DNA of 34,782 bases from Nitrosomonas ureae (GTDB lineage: Bacteria > Pseudomonadota > Gammaproteobacteria > Burkholderiales > Nitrosomonadaceae), in assembly GCA_945872825.1 (NCBI GenBank), contig CAMCBD010000022.1:1-34782 (forward strand), written 5' to 3'. A model generated the notes under the pieces. That model searched no databases and had not been told where the DNA came from. It worked only from the letters and a program-made list of their open reading frames with translations. The position numbers and the translations under genes were made by a program. Of this stretch, positions 8,740 to 17,339 are shown piece by piece; position 1 is the first letter of the stretch, and the number at the start of each line of letters is the position of its first letter.

Positions 8740-9972
8740 ATGAAAACTTATTTGGTAGGCGGTTCCGTGCGCGATGAACTGCTGGGATTGCCCGTCAAAG
8801 ATCATGATTATGTGGTTGTGGGCGCTTCGCCGAAGGAAATGGAGCGGCAGGGTTATCGTCCGGTCGGCAAGGATTTTCCGGTCTTTTTGCATCCGCAAAC
8901 CCATGAGCAGTATGCGTTGGCGCGTACCGAACGAAAAATTTCACTTGGATATAAAGGATTTGAAGTGTTTGCTTCACCGCAGGTCACCTTGCAGGAAGAT
9001 TTGGCGCGGCGTGACTTAACCATCAACTCGATTGCCAAAGACGAAGCAGGCAATATCATTGATCCATTTAACGGCGTTGCGGATCTGGAAGCCGGCATAC
9101 TACGCCATGTGAGTCCTGCATTTTCCGAAGATCCGGTACGTATCCTCAGAGCTGCACGCTTTGCGGCGCGTTTCAGTTTCCGCATTGCGCCGGAAACGCT
9201 GGCGCTGATGAATGAAATGGTGCACAACGGCGAAGTGGATGCGCTGGTGCCGGAGCGTGTCTGGCAAGAGCTCTCGCGCGGACTGATGGAAGAAAATCCT
9301 TCGCGAATGTTCTATGTGCTGCGCGAATGCGGCGCCCTGGCGCGTATCCTGCCCGAAGTCGACGTGTTGTTTGGTGTTCCGCAACCGGCGCATGCGCACC
9401 CTGAAATCGATACCGGATTGCACATCATGCTGGCCATCGATTATGCTGCTGCAAAAAATTATTCGTTGCCGGTACGTTTTGCAACGCTGACGCATGACTT
9501 AGGCAAAGGCACGACACCGCCCGAGGAATGGCCGCGCCATATCGGCCATGAAGCGCGCAGCATTGATTTGACGCGGAATTTATGCGAACGCATCAGAATT
9601 CCCAAGGATTCGCGTGACCTTGCGTTACTGGTCGCCCGCTATCACGGTAATGTGTATCGAGCGGAAGAACTTAAGCCATCTACGCTGGCGGATATACTGC
9701 AAGCGGTTGACGCCTACCGGAAACCCGAAAGATTCGAAGAATTTTTGCAAGCGTGCGCCTGCGATTTTCATGGACGCCCCGGCTACGCAGCAAAACCTTA
9801 TTTGCAAGCCGAACGGTTTCAGCAGGCCTATGTTGCAGCAATTAGTGTAGATGCCGGTGCAATTGCAGGGGAATTGAGCCGGAGTCTTGCGGATCCCACA
9901 AAATTACCCCTGGCAATTAACACGAAGGTACGCGAGGCGAGAATCACCAGAATAAAAGCTGAATTAATCTGA
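8740..9972 (+). CDS. cca: multifunctional CCA protein (tRNA nucleotidyltransferase with HD phosphohydrolase domain)
   Basis: A 410-residue protein that adds or repairs the 3' CCA end of tRNAs without a nucleic-acid template. The N-terminus has the nucleotidyltransferase signature GGSVRDELLG (residues 7-16) and the metal-binding Asp21 and Asp23 in KDHDYVVVGA. RRDLTINSIA and EDPVRILRAARFAARF follow. The C-terminal HD domain (THDLGKG, His252-Asp253, and HIGHEARSIDL) is the phosphatase and phosphodiesterase part found in the E. coli-type long Cca. Length and motifs are complete. A diverged, broken duplicate of its last third lies 1.6 kb downstream at 11568-11895. The gene converges on the RTX-like gene with only 55 bases between them and no clear terminator. 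Confidence 0.97.
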   Translation: MKTYLVGGSVRDELLGLPVKDHDYVVVGASPKEMERQGYRPVGKDFPVFLHPQTHEQYALARTERKISLGYKGFEVFASPQVTLQEDLARRDLTINSIAKDEAGNIIDPFNGVADLEAGILRHVSPAFSEDPVRILRAARFAARFSFRIAPETLALMNEMVHNGEVDALVPERVWQELSRGLMEENPSRMFYVLRECGALARILPEVDVLFGVPQPAHAHPEIDTGLHIMLAIDYAAAKNYSLPVRFATLTHDLGKGTTPPEEWPRHIGHEARSIDLTRNLCERIRIPKDSRDLALLVARYHGNVYRAEELKPSTLADILQAVDAYRKPERFEEFLQACACDFHGRPGYAAKPYLQAERFQQAYVAAISVDAGAIAGELSRSLADPTKLPLAINTKVREARITRIKAELI

Positions 9973-10027
9973 AACAGATTCTAAAGAATAATGCTCCTAC
10001 TCACGTAATGCCATGAATGACGGATTC

Positions 10028-11116
10028 CTAGACGAACACTACACCGCTTTGCTGAAGTCCGACTAGATCGATATTCGTTGCATTGACTGCAGAATTAGCG
10101 GCAATTTCCAGCAATTCCGCTTGAGTCAATGATCCGCCACTGCCCTGTAGCAATCCGACATAAAAATCATGTTCCGCAGATGGCGGCGCGACGCCTACTA
10201 CGTTCTGGAAGACCTTATCCACAAAGTCCCCATTGCTGGGATTGCCCAACACGCCGATCACGAGTTGCGCTACTTGCAACATACTTTGGCCGGAATCGAA
10301 CAGATTGAGCCCGATACCGACATAATCTGAGTGTTCCTGAATAGTCGGCGCATCGAACGCCGCACCGATGAGTAGAACCGTGTTGCTGGCTGCTTGCCCG
10401 GCATTGAGGTCAATCGCGATATTTTTGTCGGTAAAATGTAAGCGTTCGATACCGGTGAGTATATCGTTGCCATACGGCCCAGAAACATTGAGACTGGAGA
10501 TTGAGCCGAGAATCGAGTAGTCCGTACGATTGCTGGCGTAGATTGCAGTATCAATACCCAGGCCGCCATTCAGTATGTCATTACCCTCCACACCTTCCAA
10601 CGTATCTTGCCCACCGGCACCCAGGATAAAATCATCTCCTGACGTCCCTACCAAATTGTCCGGATTATCTGTCCCTGAGATCACATTGCTTGTTACAGTG
10701 CTGGTGTTACCCGCAAAATTTGCGGGTGAATTGACTCCAGTGGAGCTATCCTGGTTAAGTGATAATGTCCCATCAACCGGTAATGCGGCGTAAGTGATCG
10801 TGCCTCCAATCATTCCGGGGAAGCTCACGGTGCCATTGGTAGTAAACAAGAATCCATTCGGAATGATGTAGTCAGGCGTCACAATGCCCAAGTCTGAAAA
10901 TCCTTGCGTTGCAACCAGTACCGACTTGCCGTTAGTCACTTCGCTGGACAGATTGGTGGGGATATTGAAAGTATTGGTGGTGATGCCGTTGCTCGAGGTA
11001 ATAGTATGCCCCGCCCATTCGTCTTCGCCGTCAGCATCTCCTACAAACTCGATGAATTGAACAGTTCCATCAGCATTTGAATAGACTTCGTTAATGTGGA
11101 ATACGTGGAATGTCAT
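10028..11116 (-). CDS. RTX-like secreted calcium-binding protein with DUF4214-like C-terminus
   Basis: A 362-residue protein without a signal peptide. Residues 157-190 hold nonapeptide-like repeats (GTSGDDFILGAGGQDTLEG, then GNDILNGGLG), the calcium-binding turns of RTX proteins exported by type I secretion. The C-terminal 90 residues (about 270-362) resemble DUF4214 domains, with VFQNVVG, FYVGLL and LTQAELLEIAANS. The N-terminus (FHINEVYSNADGTVQFIEF) looks like a surface beta-sandwich module, but I cannot name it. The start at 11116 is supported by CTGGAG seven bases upstream. No type I secretion genes lie beside it, so any exporter must be elsewhere. The exact role (adhesin, matrix or S-layer-like) is unknown. 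Confidence 0.8.
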   Translation of the reverse strand: MTFHVFHINEVYSNADGTVQFIEFVGDADGEDEWAGHTITSSNGITTNTFNIPTNLSSEVTNGKSVLVATQGFSDLGIVTPDYIIPNGFLFTTNGTVSFPGMIGGTITYAALPVDGTLSLNQDSSTGVNSPANFAGNTSTVTSNVISGTDNPDNLVGTSGDDFILGAGGQDTLEGVEGNDILNGGLGIDTAIYASNRTDYSILGSISSLNVSGPYGNDILTGIERLHFTDKNIAIDLNAGQAASNTVLLIGAAFDAPTIQEHSDYVGIGLNLFDSGQSMLQVAQLVIGVLGNPSNGDFVDKVFQNVVGVAPPSAEHDFYVGLLQGSGGSLTQAELLEIAANSAVNATNIDLVGLQQSGVVFV

Positions 11117-11319
11117 TTTTTGCTCCAGTAATGTTTAATTTAAATAATGATCAGAACAGTGAATCATGCTTCCAATCGCTATTCATAAATTTATATGCGG
11201 GGGCACGGTCAGTCTGTTCGGTAACGAACATTGAAAAGAACCTTGCACAGCCAGAGTCAGTATTCAGATACGGTTAATGGAATAATAATGTTCATAATCA
11301 TATTATTGAGATAATTGAT

Positions 11320-11567
11320 ATGAGTTTCTCGGAGTTTGATGTCACCCGCTATACTCGTAAAGGAAACTTCCTCAATCAAATCGATCAATGGATCGATTGG
11401 ACACCGATAGAAAAAGCAATTGCCCCGCATTATGCACCGGCATCAGATGCCGAAGGCCGTCCGGCCTATCCGGGATTACTGTTATTCAAAATGCTATTAG
11501 CAGGAATCTGGCCTGGTGGCCTCAGCGATGAAGCGGTAGAAGACATGGCTAACTCGAATCTGCACGA
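11320..11567 (+). pseudogene. IS5-family transposase, N-terminal fragment
   Basis: The frame opens with MSFSEFDVTRYTRKGNFLNQ and continues through AYPGLLLFKMLLAGIWPGGL and EDMANSNLH, the DUF772-type N-terminal domain of IS5-family transposases. After about 83 codons the IS sequence stops abruptly and runs into a cca-like sequence, so the DDE catalytic domain is missing. The frame stays open only to a TAA at 11602-11604. I could not find the left inverted repeat of the IS in 11117-11319, which otherwise shows no gene. This is a dead remnant and marks an old insertion followed by deletion. Confidence 0.8.
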
Positions 11568-11895
11568 GACCTTACGTTACTGGTGGCCCGCGCTATCACG
11601 GTAATGTGCATCGGGCGGAAGAACTCAAGCCATCTCGATAGCGGATATACTGCAAGCGGTTGACGCCTATCAGAAACCTGAAAGATTCGAAGAATTTTTA
11701 CAAGCCTGTGCGTGTGATTTTCATGGGCATCGTCCCGGTTACGCAGCGAGACCTTATGTTCAGGCTGAACGATTCCAACGGGCCTATACTGCAGCGAAAA
11801 GTGTCGATGCTGGCAAGATTGCAGCTGAACTCAGTCAGAAACTTCTCGATTCTAACGAATTACCCGCTGCAATCCATGCTCAAGTCCGCGCTGGA
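11568..11895 (+). pseudogene. diverged second copy of the cca 3' end
   Basis: From gaccttacgttactggt onward this stretch aligns base by base with cca from about 9616 to about 9945. In the Cca frame it reads HGNVHRAEELKPS, then DILQAVDAYQKPERFEEFLQ, ACACDFHGHRPGYAARPYVQ, and ELPAAIHAQVR near the end. By eye roughly four of five bases match the intact gene. It carries a 2-base insertion near 11590, a 1-base deletion near 11633, and an extra codon after DFHG, so it cannot encode a working protein. The nucleotidyltransferase part is absent. The level of divergence points to a copy acquired from a relative or a very old duplicate, not a recent tandem duplication. Confidence 0.85.
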
Positions 11896-11898
11896 TCT

Positions 11899-12516
11899 CT
11901 ACTTCGTCCGTTTAGGAAATGTTCGTATCTGCGGCGGAGAAGTCAGATCAGTTTTGTTAAAGCTGATCAGGAATAATACTGTGTATGCGTTATAAAATGT
12001 GTCAGCAATAAACGGTGAAGAGGATGCTATAAAACGGCCAGATGGCATATCAAAAACATCTAAATGGAATCTGACGTAACCACTCTGTAGATCTGCCTTA
12101 AAGAATGCTAATTCAGGCAATGAAATAGGTATCAACGAAGCTTGTATAGGAGGAATCCCAAAGAACGTATTACCTACTTCGGAACCCAGAGAATCAATTA
12201 CAAGATTAACCCGATGAGTCGCATTTTCTGGACCATCCTGAACCGTATATCCCAAAAATCCTAGCCATCCTGCCACTATCCCTTTTGCCATATCTTTGTC
12301 GGGCGTTAATCCAGTAACATCTAGTTTAACGATTGCCCCTTTGGGCATCGGTAATGGCAAATCAATCTGTTTAGGCAGACTGCGCGTGATTGCTTCACTA
12401 ATAAGTAGCTGCTCAGTTGCTGTTCTTGCCGAATTTGTTATTTTTTGTGTTGTTGAGCAAGCGGATAAAAATCCAATGAGCAGGCTTAAAAAAAGCAGGT
12501 GGATTGTTCTTTTCAT
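11899..12516 (-). CDS. uncharacterised lipoprotein
   Basis: A 205-residue protein with a lipoprotein signal peptide: KR, a hydrophobic stretch and the lipobox LSAC with Cys20, so it should be lipid-anchored in the envelope. The residue after the cysteine is Ser, which would favour the outer membrane. The mature part starts with STTQKITNSARTATEQLLIS and is predicted globular, with no family I can name with certainty. Some conserved bacterial lipoproteins share this NSARTATEQLLIS opening. AAGGAATATTTGTC precedes the ATG. Its 3' end lies directly against the cca-like remnant, so the last residues (TSPPQIRTFPKRTK) may have been altered by that rearrangement. Confidence 0.75.
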   Translation of the reverse strand: MKRTIHLLFLSLLIGFLSACSTTQKITNSARTATEQLLISEAITRSLPKQIDLPLPMPKGAIVKLDVTGLTPDKDMAKGIVAGWLGFLGYTVQDGPENATHRVNLVIDSLGSEVGNTFFGIPPIQASLIPISLPELAFFKADLQSGYVRFHLDVFDMPSGRFIASSSPFIADTFYNAYTVLFLISFNKTDLTSPPQIRTFPKRTK

Positions 12517-12865
12517 GACAAATATTCCTTATTAATACTTTCCAGGTTTAATTTCTCGCCGCTTGTGGCGGGAGTGCTTTATTTTCATAGTTTGATGACT
12601 TCTCTTTTGCGGCTCGGTGATCTATAGCAAAGCATATTGGGATTGTCAAACTGAATTGATTATGTGTATTCCTGTGACAGATAGAGGCAGTGATAACATA
12701 GAGCCAGGGACTATCTGGGCACGGACTGCGGGAAAAGTTTAACAGGCTTGTTAAAACCGTGCTTTCGATTGTTTGGATGCGCTTGAAATATATCTGGAAA
12801 GCGCACTAAGCGCCTTGAATCAAGCCAGGAAATCATGCGCGGTATTTCCACAGATCTTTTCCGGG
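12517..12865. other. intergenic region, no gene seen
   Basis: About 350 bases separate the lipoprotein start from the ydbL stop. I see no reading frame with a credible start. A short stem cgcc/ggcg lies around 12556-12570 and is too weak to call. The promoter of the lipoprotein gene should be here. Confidence 0.4.
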
Positions 12866-13216
12866 TTACTTTTTTTTCCACTGCCCATTGATCTGAATCC
12901 AGGTTCCTGCTGGAACTTTCTGGATAATTTCTGCTGCATACACTTTTCCTACCTGTTCAATGTCTATGCTCTGTGCGGCAGCTTTTTCCTGGTAAATGGC
13001 TTTGCGCTTGGCATTAATCGCATCGGCTTCCGCCTGAGCACTCGCGTCTCTTGCCACGACGTAGCCTTCATACGTTTCACCAATCGCACCTGATGCGCGT
13101 AGGTTATCGAGCGCATCAGCCCATGCCGGTATTGCGCAGAGCGCTAGAGCCAGCAAAATAGCGCCGCTGATCCCCGCTAGCGGTTTTTTAACTGTCATTT
13201 TTGGAATACGCTGCAT
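12866..13216 (-). CDS. ydbL: YdbL family protein (DUF1318)
   Basis: A 116-residue periplasmic protein and the last gene of a ydbH-ynbE-ydbL set. It has a signal peptide (LAGISGAILLALALCAIPAWA) and the DUF1318 landmarks DALDNLRASGAIGETYEGYV, ARDASAQAEADAINAKRKAI, IEQVGKVYAAEI and PAGTW. In E. coli YdbL works with YdbH and YnbE in the bridge that carries phospholipids between inner and outer membranes, where YdbL modulates the YdbH-YnbE interaction. AAGGAG stands seven bases before the ATG at 13216, which supports this start over the internal Met7. The gap to ynbE is 24 bases, consistent with one operon. Confidence 0.92.
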   Translation of the reverse strand: MQRIPKMTVKKPLAGISGAILLALALCAIPAWADALDNLRASGAIGETYEGYVVARDASAQAEADAINAKRKAIYQEKAAAQSIDIEQVGKVYAAEIIQKVPAGTWIQINGQWKKK

Positions 13217-13240
13217 AGTGTTCTCCTTTCTCGTTTAATA

Positions 13241-13456
13241 TCAGAAAATGCCGGGATTGGCCGCGATATCTTTTTTGGCTTCTTCTTCAAGCTTTACCCG
13301 AATATCAGCATCCAGCTTAATATTGAGATTAATCGTAATCGGCTCTTTCGGAGTTTCCAGCTTGACTGTCGGTGCGCACGCAGTGATCACCAGGCAGCAA
13401 AGGATCAGGATTACTGTGACGCGTATTGTGTTTGTTATTCGATCAATTTTGCGCAT
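13241..13456 (-). CDS. ynbE: YnbE family lipoprotein
   Basis: A 71-residue small lipoprotein with lipobox ITAC (Cys27), followed by APTVKLETPKEPITINLNIK, the conserved core of YnbE. In E. coli YnbE sits in the outer membrane and its short beta-strand stacks on the end of the YdbH groove to complete the lipid bridge. AAGGAG precedes the ATG with good spacing. It lies between ydbH and ydbL in the usual order and strand, which strengthens the identification in spite of its small size. Confidence 0.92.
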   Translation of the reverse strand: MRKIDRITNTIRVTVILILCCLVITACAPTVKLETPKEPITINLNIKLDADIRVKLEEEAKKDIAANPGIF

Positions 13457-13555
13457 GATTGCACTCCTTTTCTAGTGGATTCCCAAGCCGTATTTTGCCG
13501 GGAATCGGTAATGAGCCTAACTGTGCTCTATGGCGATAATATGGCGCTGCCTAAC

Positions 13556-16021
13556 TTAATGACGCCTGAATGCATTGCGTAGAATTTCATGGGATAAATT
13601 GTAGCCCTGATTAATCGTCTGCAGAATTTTGTCGATATTACTTTCCAAATTAATATTCAAGCGGAAAACCTGCCCATCTTTAACTGCAGGATTATTCCCC
13701 AGCAAGGAAAGTTTGGCGATCAAGCCATGTGTTGCCGATTTATCCAGATCCAGTGACAGCTCGGTGTAATGAAAATCCTGTGCGGCTTGCAGCAACAAGT
13801 TCATCTCTTCACCCGCGGTGGCTAACAGTTGTGAAGCTTTTGCGGATTGGAAACGCAAAACACCCGGTGCCTTTGCTGCCACATGGCCTTTTCTTATCAT
13901 AACCTGATTATCTTCCAAGCGGATCGGAATCTGACCATCCAGATGCCCGCTTCCGGTGAGCCCATCGATTCGAATCAGATTAAAAAAGGTTCCCAGATCG
14001 ATGTTGCTCACGCGGACCAGGATGTCGGTATGTGCAGCAGCAGGATTAATGATTGTGGGCGCCAGAGACAGATTGCCATCCATCATGGAAAATTGCGTTT
14101 TCTCAAGCGCGATACGCGGTGGATCTGTGCCCTCGATCTGGTAGGTAACCAGCAGATTTTCTACCGGGATGCCGAAATCAATGCGCCGGATCGTGATGGT
14201 CTGCTGCGGCAGGCTGCTGGGCGATACTAAGTTCTCTAAATTGAGCGATGCATTGAGATCGCCTATTTTGGCGGTTTCTTGGGTAAACGATACCTGGCGT
14301 AATTCCAACGCGCCGCGACTGCTATGTACGCCCTGATTGGACCAATTGAATTGTGCGCTCGCGCTGATTTGACCGCTCACATTTTCTAACAGGGATAAAG
14401 CGGGGGAAAGTGCACTGGGCTGCAAGCGTTCTGGTGAGAAGTTCAGCGGAACAATCTCTGCTTTTAGCATCCCGTTACCGCTATCGGGCGAATGCTTGCT
14501 GGTGATTTTTAAATAGCGTAAATCCGGTATGCCGCCCGCAACGTTTAATGCGTACTCCGCTGGCTTTCCTTCAGCGGCTTCATTCCGGACGCTGCCGGAA
14601 ATGGACGCTGCTGCAAACAGCGGCTCGGGTGCCAGATGTTGCAGTTGGCCGATGGCAAAATCAGTGGCAGTGCCGGTTTTAGGGTCATTCAGATGCAGGG
14701 TGGCGGAGATAGCCTTCAATTGCAGTTGAGATTGCGGTAACAATACCGCCGCATCGCTGAGGGTAATACGTGCCTGATACTTCTCTTTGGCGTCGAACAC
14801 TCCGCTCAAGGCTATTTTCCCGGGGTGAATCTGTGCTTCAATGGCCGGAGATTTGGCTTGATCAACCAGCAAGGTGAAACTGGCGGGTATCACAGCGATA
14901 TCATGTGTAATTGCCAACCCCTGCGAATTCTTCACCAGCTCCAGATTGGCTTGGGAAATTGAAAACTTCGGTGGATTCTGGAAGCGCAAAGCAGTGCCGG
15001 AGTCAATCTTGCCCAAGGTAACCAGCCCTGGATTGCGAAGTCCAATGCGCCAGCTATCCTGATCGAGATTAATCTGCATCGGCAAGGAAACAGATATCTG
15101 CCGGATATCCATAGAACCAATGGTCGATTGGCCGCCATCGATATCCAAATCGAGCTGTCCTGACCAGGAATCCGGTAATCCGCGAATATCTCCTTTAACG
15201 CTGATTTGATCAATGGCCAGGTCATGCAATGGGAATGCTGCCGGGTTTTTATCAGCCTGTTCAGAAACCGGCTTCGCTGACTTTTCTCCTGACAACTTAA
15301 CTTTGGATAACGCAAACTCGGTGCCGATATGTTGTAGCCGCATGGCCGCAACCGTAAAAGTTGCTTCGCCTGCAAAACTGGAAATTTTTGCTGCCGGCAA
15401 GTTCAGCAAGCCTTCAGCAACAGTGGCCTTGCCCCGCATGTTCCCCTGTTTATCCAGAGTCGCAGCCAATGTGACTTTGGTTTGACCGAGTGAACCGGAA
15501 GCTACGGCGCTGAGACGTATCGCCTGAGTACCCGGTTGGTCTTGCTTGATGTCGCCAGACAGCGCAACCGTGGCATTGCCAGCCGCTGCGTGAAGATGAA
15601 TTGCTGAGTCCCTCAGTGAAAAATTAGGCAACCAGGGTATGTTGATATCGCTTCCAGTTGTTGACGTCATGGCTTGCAGCGAATCCGAAGGAGGGCGTTC
15701 TCCATTCAAGTCGAGTACCCATTGCAAACCGCTGATCTCAACTGTTGCCGGTTTTCCGGCGAGCAGATCCGGCAGCTGCCAAGTCACCAGAATTTTGCCA
15801 ACACGCAATTCCTTATCTTTGCCCGCTGTCAGATCCTGCAAGCGGAAGGCATTGAGCGAAATATCGAGCACCGAAATGGATTGTAATGGCATCCCCTGTC
15901 TGCCCAATTGGTGACTGATCAGTGCTTCCAGCAGGGGATTGCGGAGTGCATAGAGACTAACTCCAGCAAAAATAATCAGACCGGCCAGAGCCAGTAACCC
16001 GGCTTTTAACCGTTTGTCCAT
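13556..16021 (-). CDS. ydbH: YdbH family AsmA-like intermembrane phospholipid transport protein
   Basis: An 821-residue protein anchored by one N-terminal membrane helix (about residues 8-27, GLLALAGLIIFAGVSLYALR), with the rest in the periplasm. The body is a long series of short beta-strands typical of AsmA-like bridge proteins. The C-terminal part, with FFNLIRIDGLTGSGHLDGQIPIRLEDNQ and GVLRF, is the YdbH/dicarboxylate-transport-annotated domain. E. coli YdbH is one of three redundant AsmA-like proteins (TamB, YhdP, YdbH) that move phospholipids to the outer membrane. It heads the operon with ynbE (about 100 bases on) and ydbL. The start ATG at 16021 has only a weak ribosome binding site. 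Confidence 0.9.
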   Translation of the reverse strand: MDKRLKAGLLALAGLIIFAGVSLYALRNPLLEALISHQLGRQGMPLQSISVLDISLNAFRLQDLTAGKDKELRVGKILVTWQLPDLLAGKPATVEISGLQWVLDLNGERPPSDSLQAMTSTTGSDINIPWLPNFSLRDSAIHLHAAAGNATVALSGDIKQDQPGTQAIRLSAVASGSLGQTKVTLAATLDKQGNMRGKATVAEGLLNLPAAKISSFAGEATFTVAAMRLQHIGTEFALSKVKLSGEKSAKPVSEQADKNPAAFPLHDLAIDQISVKGDIRGLPDSWSGQLDLDIDGGQSTIGSMDIRQISVSLPMQINLDQDSWRIGLRNPGLVTLGKIDSGTALRFQNPPKFSISQANLELVKNSQGLAITHDIAVIPASFTLLVDQAKSPAIEAQIHPGKIALSGVFDAKEKYQARITLSDAAVLLPQSQLQLKAISATLHLNDPKTGTATDFAIGQLQHLAPEPLFAAASISGSVRNEAAEGKPAEYALNVAGGIPDLRYLKITSKHSPDSGNGMLKAEIVPLNFSPERLQPSALSPALSLLENVSGQISASAQFNWSNQGVHSSRGALELRQVSFTQETAKIGDLNASLNLENLVSPSSLPQQTITIRRIDFGIPVENLLVTYQIEGTDPPRIALEKTQFSMMDGNLSLAPTIINPAAAHTDILVRVSNIDLGTFFNLIRIDGLTGSGHLDGQIPIRLEDNQVMIRKGHVAAKAPGVLRFQSAKASQLLATAGEEMNLLLQAAQDFHYTELSLDLDKSATHGLIAKLSLLGNNPAVKDGQVFRLNINLESNIDKILQTINQGYNLSHEILRNAFRRH

Positions 16022-16239
16022 TTGATAAATTGGTAATGGTTGTAATAACGCATTTATTTCTCGATTAAAACTTTACTGATAGGCTCTGATGCACCGCTCG
16101 ACAAGACAGTATAACCTGACAGTCTGCCTGGTATCCTTTATGTTTGGGCAATGCCCGGCAAGAATAAATCGCAACCGGATCGCCTATCCTTTTATACTAT
16201 GTCTCTTTTATAATTTTTTATTTCAGACTCTTAACAAAT

Positions 16240-17250
16240 ATGGATTTATTGACCCATGGATTGCTCGGCGCCACGATGGCGCAATCGGGTGCTAAACAAC
16301 AGGAAACGCGACTTGCAACCGGCATTGGTTTTTTTGCCGGAATTGCTGCGGATACCGATATTCTGATTCATTCATCGAATGATCCGTTATTGAATATCGA
16401 GTTTCATCGTCATTTCACGCATTCGCTGTTTTTTGTGCCATTCGGTGCCTTGATTGCGGCGCTTTTGCTGTGGCCATTTCTGCGTAAGCGCCTGCCCTTT
16501 TCCCGCCTGTATTTATTTGCTTTGCTCGGCTATTGTTTGAGCGGCGTGCTGGATGCCTTTACCAGTTATGGCACCAATCTGCTCTGGCCAGTGAGCGATG
16601 TGCGCGTGGCGTTTAATATCATTTCGGTACTGGATCCGGCTTTCACACTGATCCTACTGGTTGCCGGGGTGATTGCTTTCAGGAAATACAATCACACGGC
16701 GGCCTGGATTGGGTTACTGCTTGCGGCAGTTTACTTATCATTCGGCTGGATGCAATTGCACCGTGCCGAAACCGTTGCGGAAACATTGATTGCGGAAAAA
16801 GGACATCGTGCGGAACAATTGCTGGTGAAACCGACACTCGCCAATCTGGTACTGTGGCGTTCCATCTATGAATTTGAAGGCAAACTCTATGTAAATGCGA
16901 TCCGGGTCGGTTTATTTTCCGAGCCGCGCATTTATCCGGGAGAATCCGTTGAAAAATTTGTCCTGGAACGCGACTTGAGCACATTGCCGCCGTCGTCGGT
17001 GCTGGCAAACGATATTGCGCGCTTTAGCCATTTCTCGGCAGGATTGCTTGCGATTCGACCGGAACAACCGAATGTGCTCGTGGATGTACGCTATTCCAAT
17101 CTACCAATGACGCTGGCGCCGCTCTGGGGCATCGAAATCAACCCGGAACAACCGGATCAGCATGCGAAATATAAGCTGTATCGGGATTCATCGAGTGCTA
17201 CGCGCGAGAAATTTCTGAAGCTATTGCTGGGTGAGCATATTTTGGATTGA
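16240..17250 (+). CDS. YdjM-like membrane-bound metal-dependent hydrolase family protein (DUF457)
   Basis: A 336-residue integral membrane protein. It opens with MDLLTHGLLGATMAQSG and has GFFAGIAADTDILIH and FHRHFTHSLFFVPFGAL. The regularly placed His and Asp residues in the first helices are the hallmark of the DUF457/YdjM family of predicted metal-dependent hydrolases. Five or so hydrophobic helices occupy residues 1-180. The C-terminal part (about 185-336) is soluble and charged. The substrate is not known for the family. A TATAAT hexamer lies at 16209-16214, 26 bases before the ATG, and could be the -10 box, although I see no good -35. The gene is divergent from ydbH. Confidence 0.88.
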   Translation: MDLLTHGLLGATMAQSGAKQQETRLATGIGFFAGIAADTDILIHSSNDPLLNIEFHRHFTHSLFFVPFGALIAALLLWPFLRKRLPFSRLYLFALLGYCLSGVLDAFTSYGTNLLWPVSDVRVAFNIISVLDPAFTLILLVAGVIAFRKYNHTAAWIGLLLAAVYLSFGWMQLHRAETVAETLIAEKGHRAEQLLVKPTLANLVLWRSIYEFEGKLYVNAIRVGLFSEPRIYPGESVEKFVLERDLSTLPPSSVLANDIARFSHFSAGLLAIRPEQPNVLVDVRYSNLPMTLAPLWGIEINPEQPDQHAKYKLYRDSSSATREKFLKLLLGEHILD

Positions 17251-17339
17251 TTCAAATTGATTTCACGCCCATCTATTTTGAGAAACTTTCAGGCGATTTT
17301 CGTTTATGTCTCAATTACTCGCCTATTTTCTGATTGGCT

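Noticed and set aside
11660..11995. 111-codon plus-strand frame after the IS5 fragment
   Set aside because: It is the wrong frame of the cca-like remnant; the intact cca gene has the matching shadow frame at 9614-9850.
12773..13093. 106-codon plus-strand frame overlapping ydbL
   Set aside because: It lies antisense to a well-supported YdbL gene, with no start signal and no similarity to a known protein.
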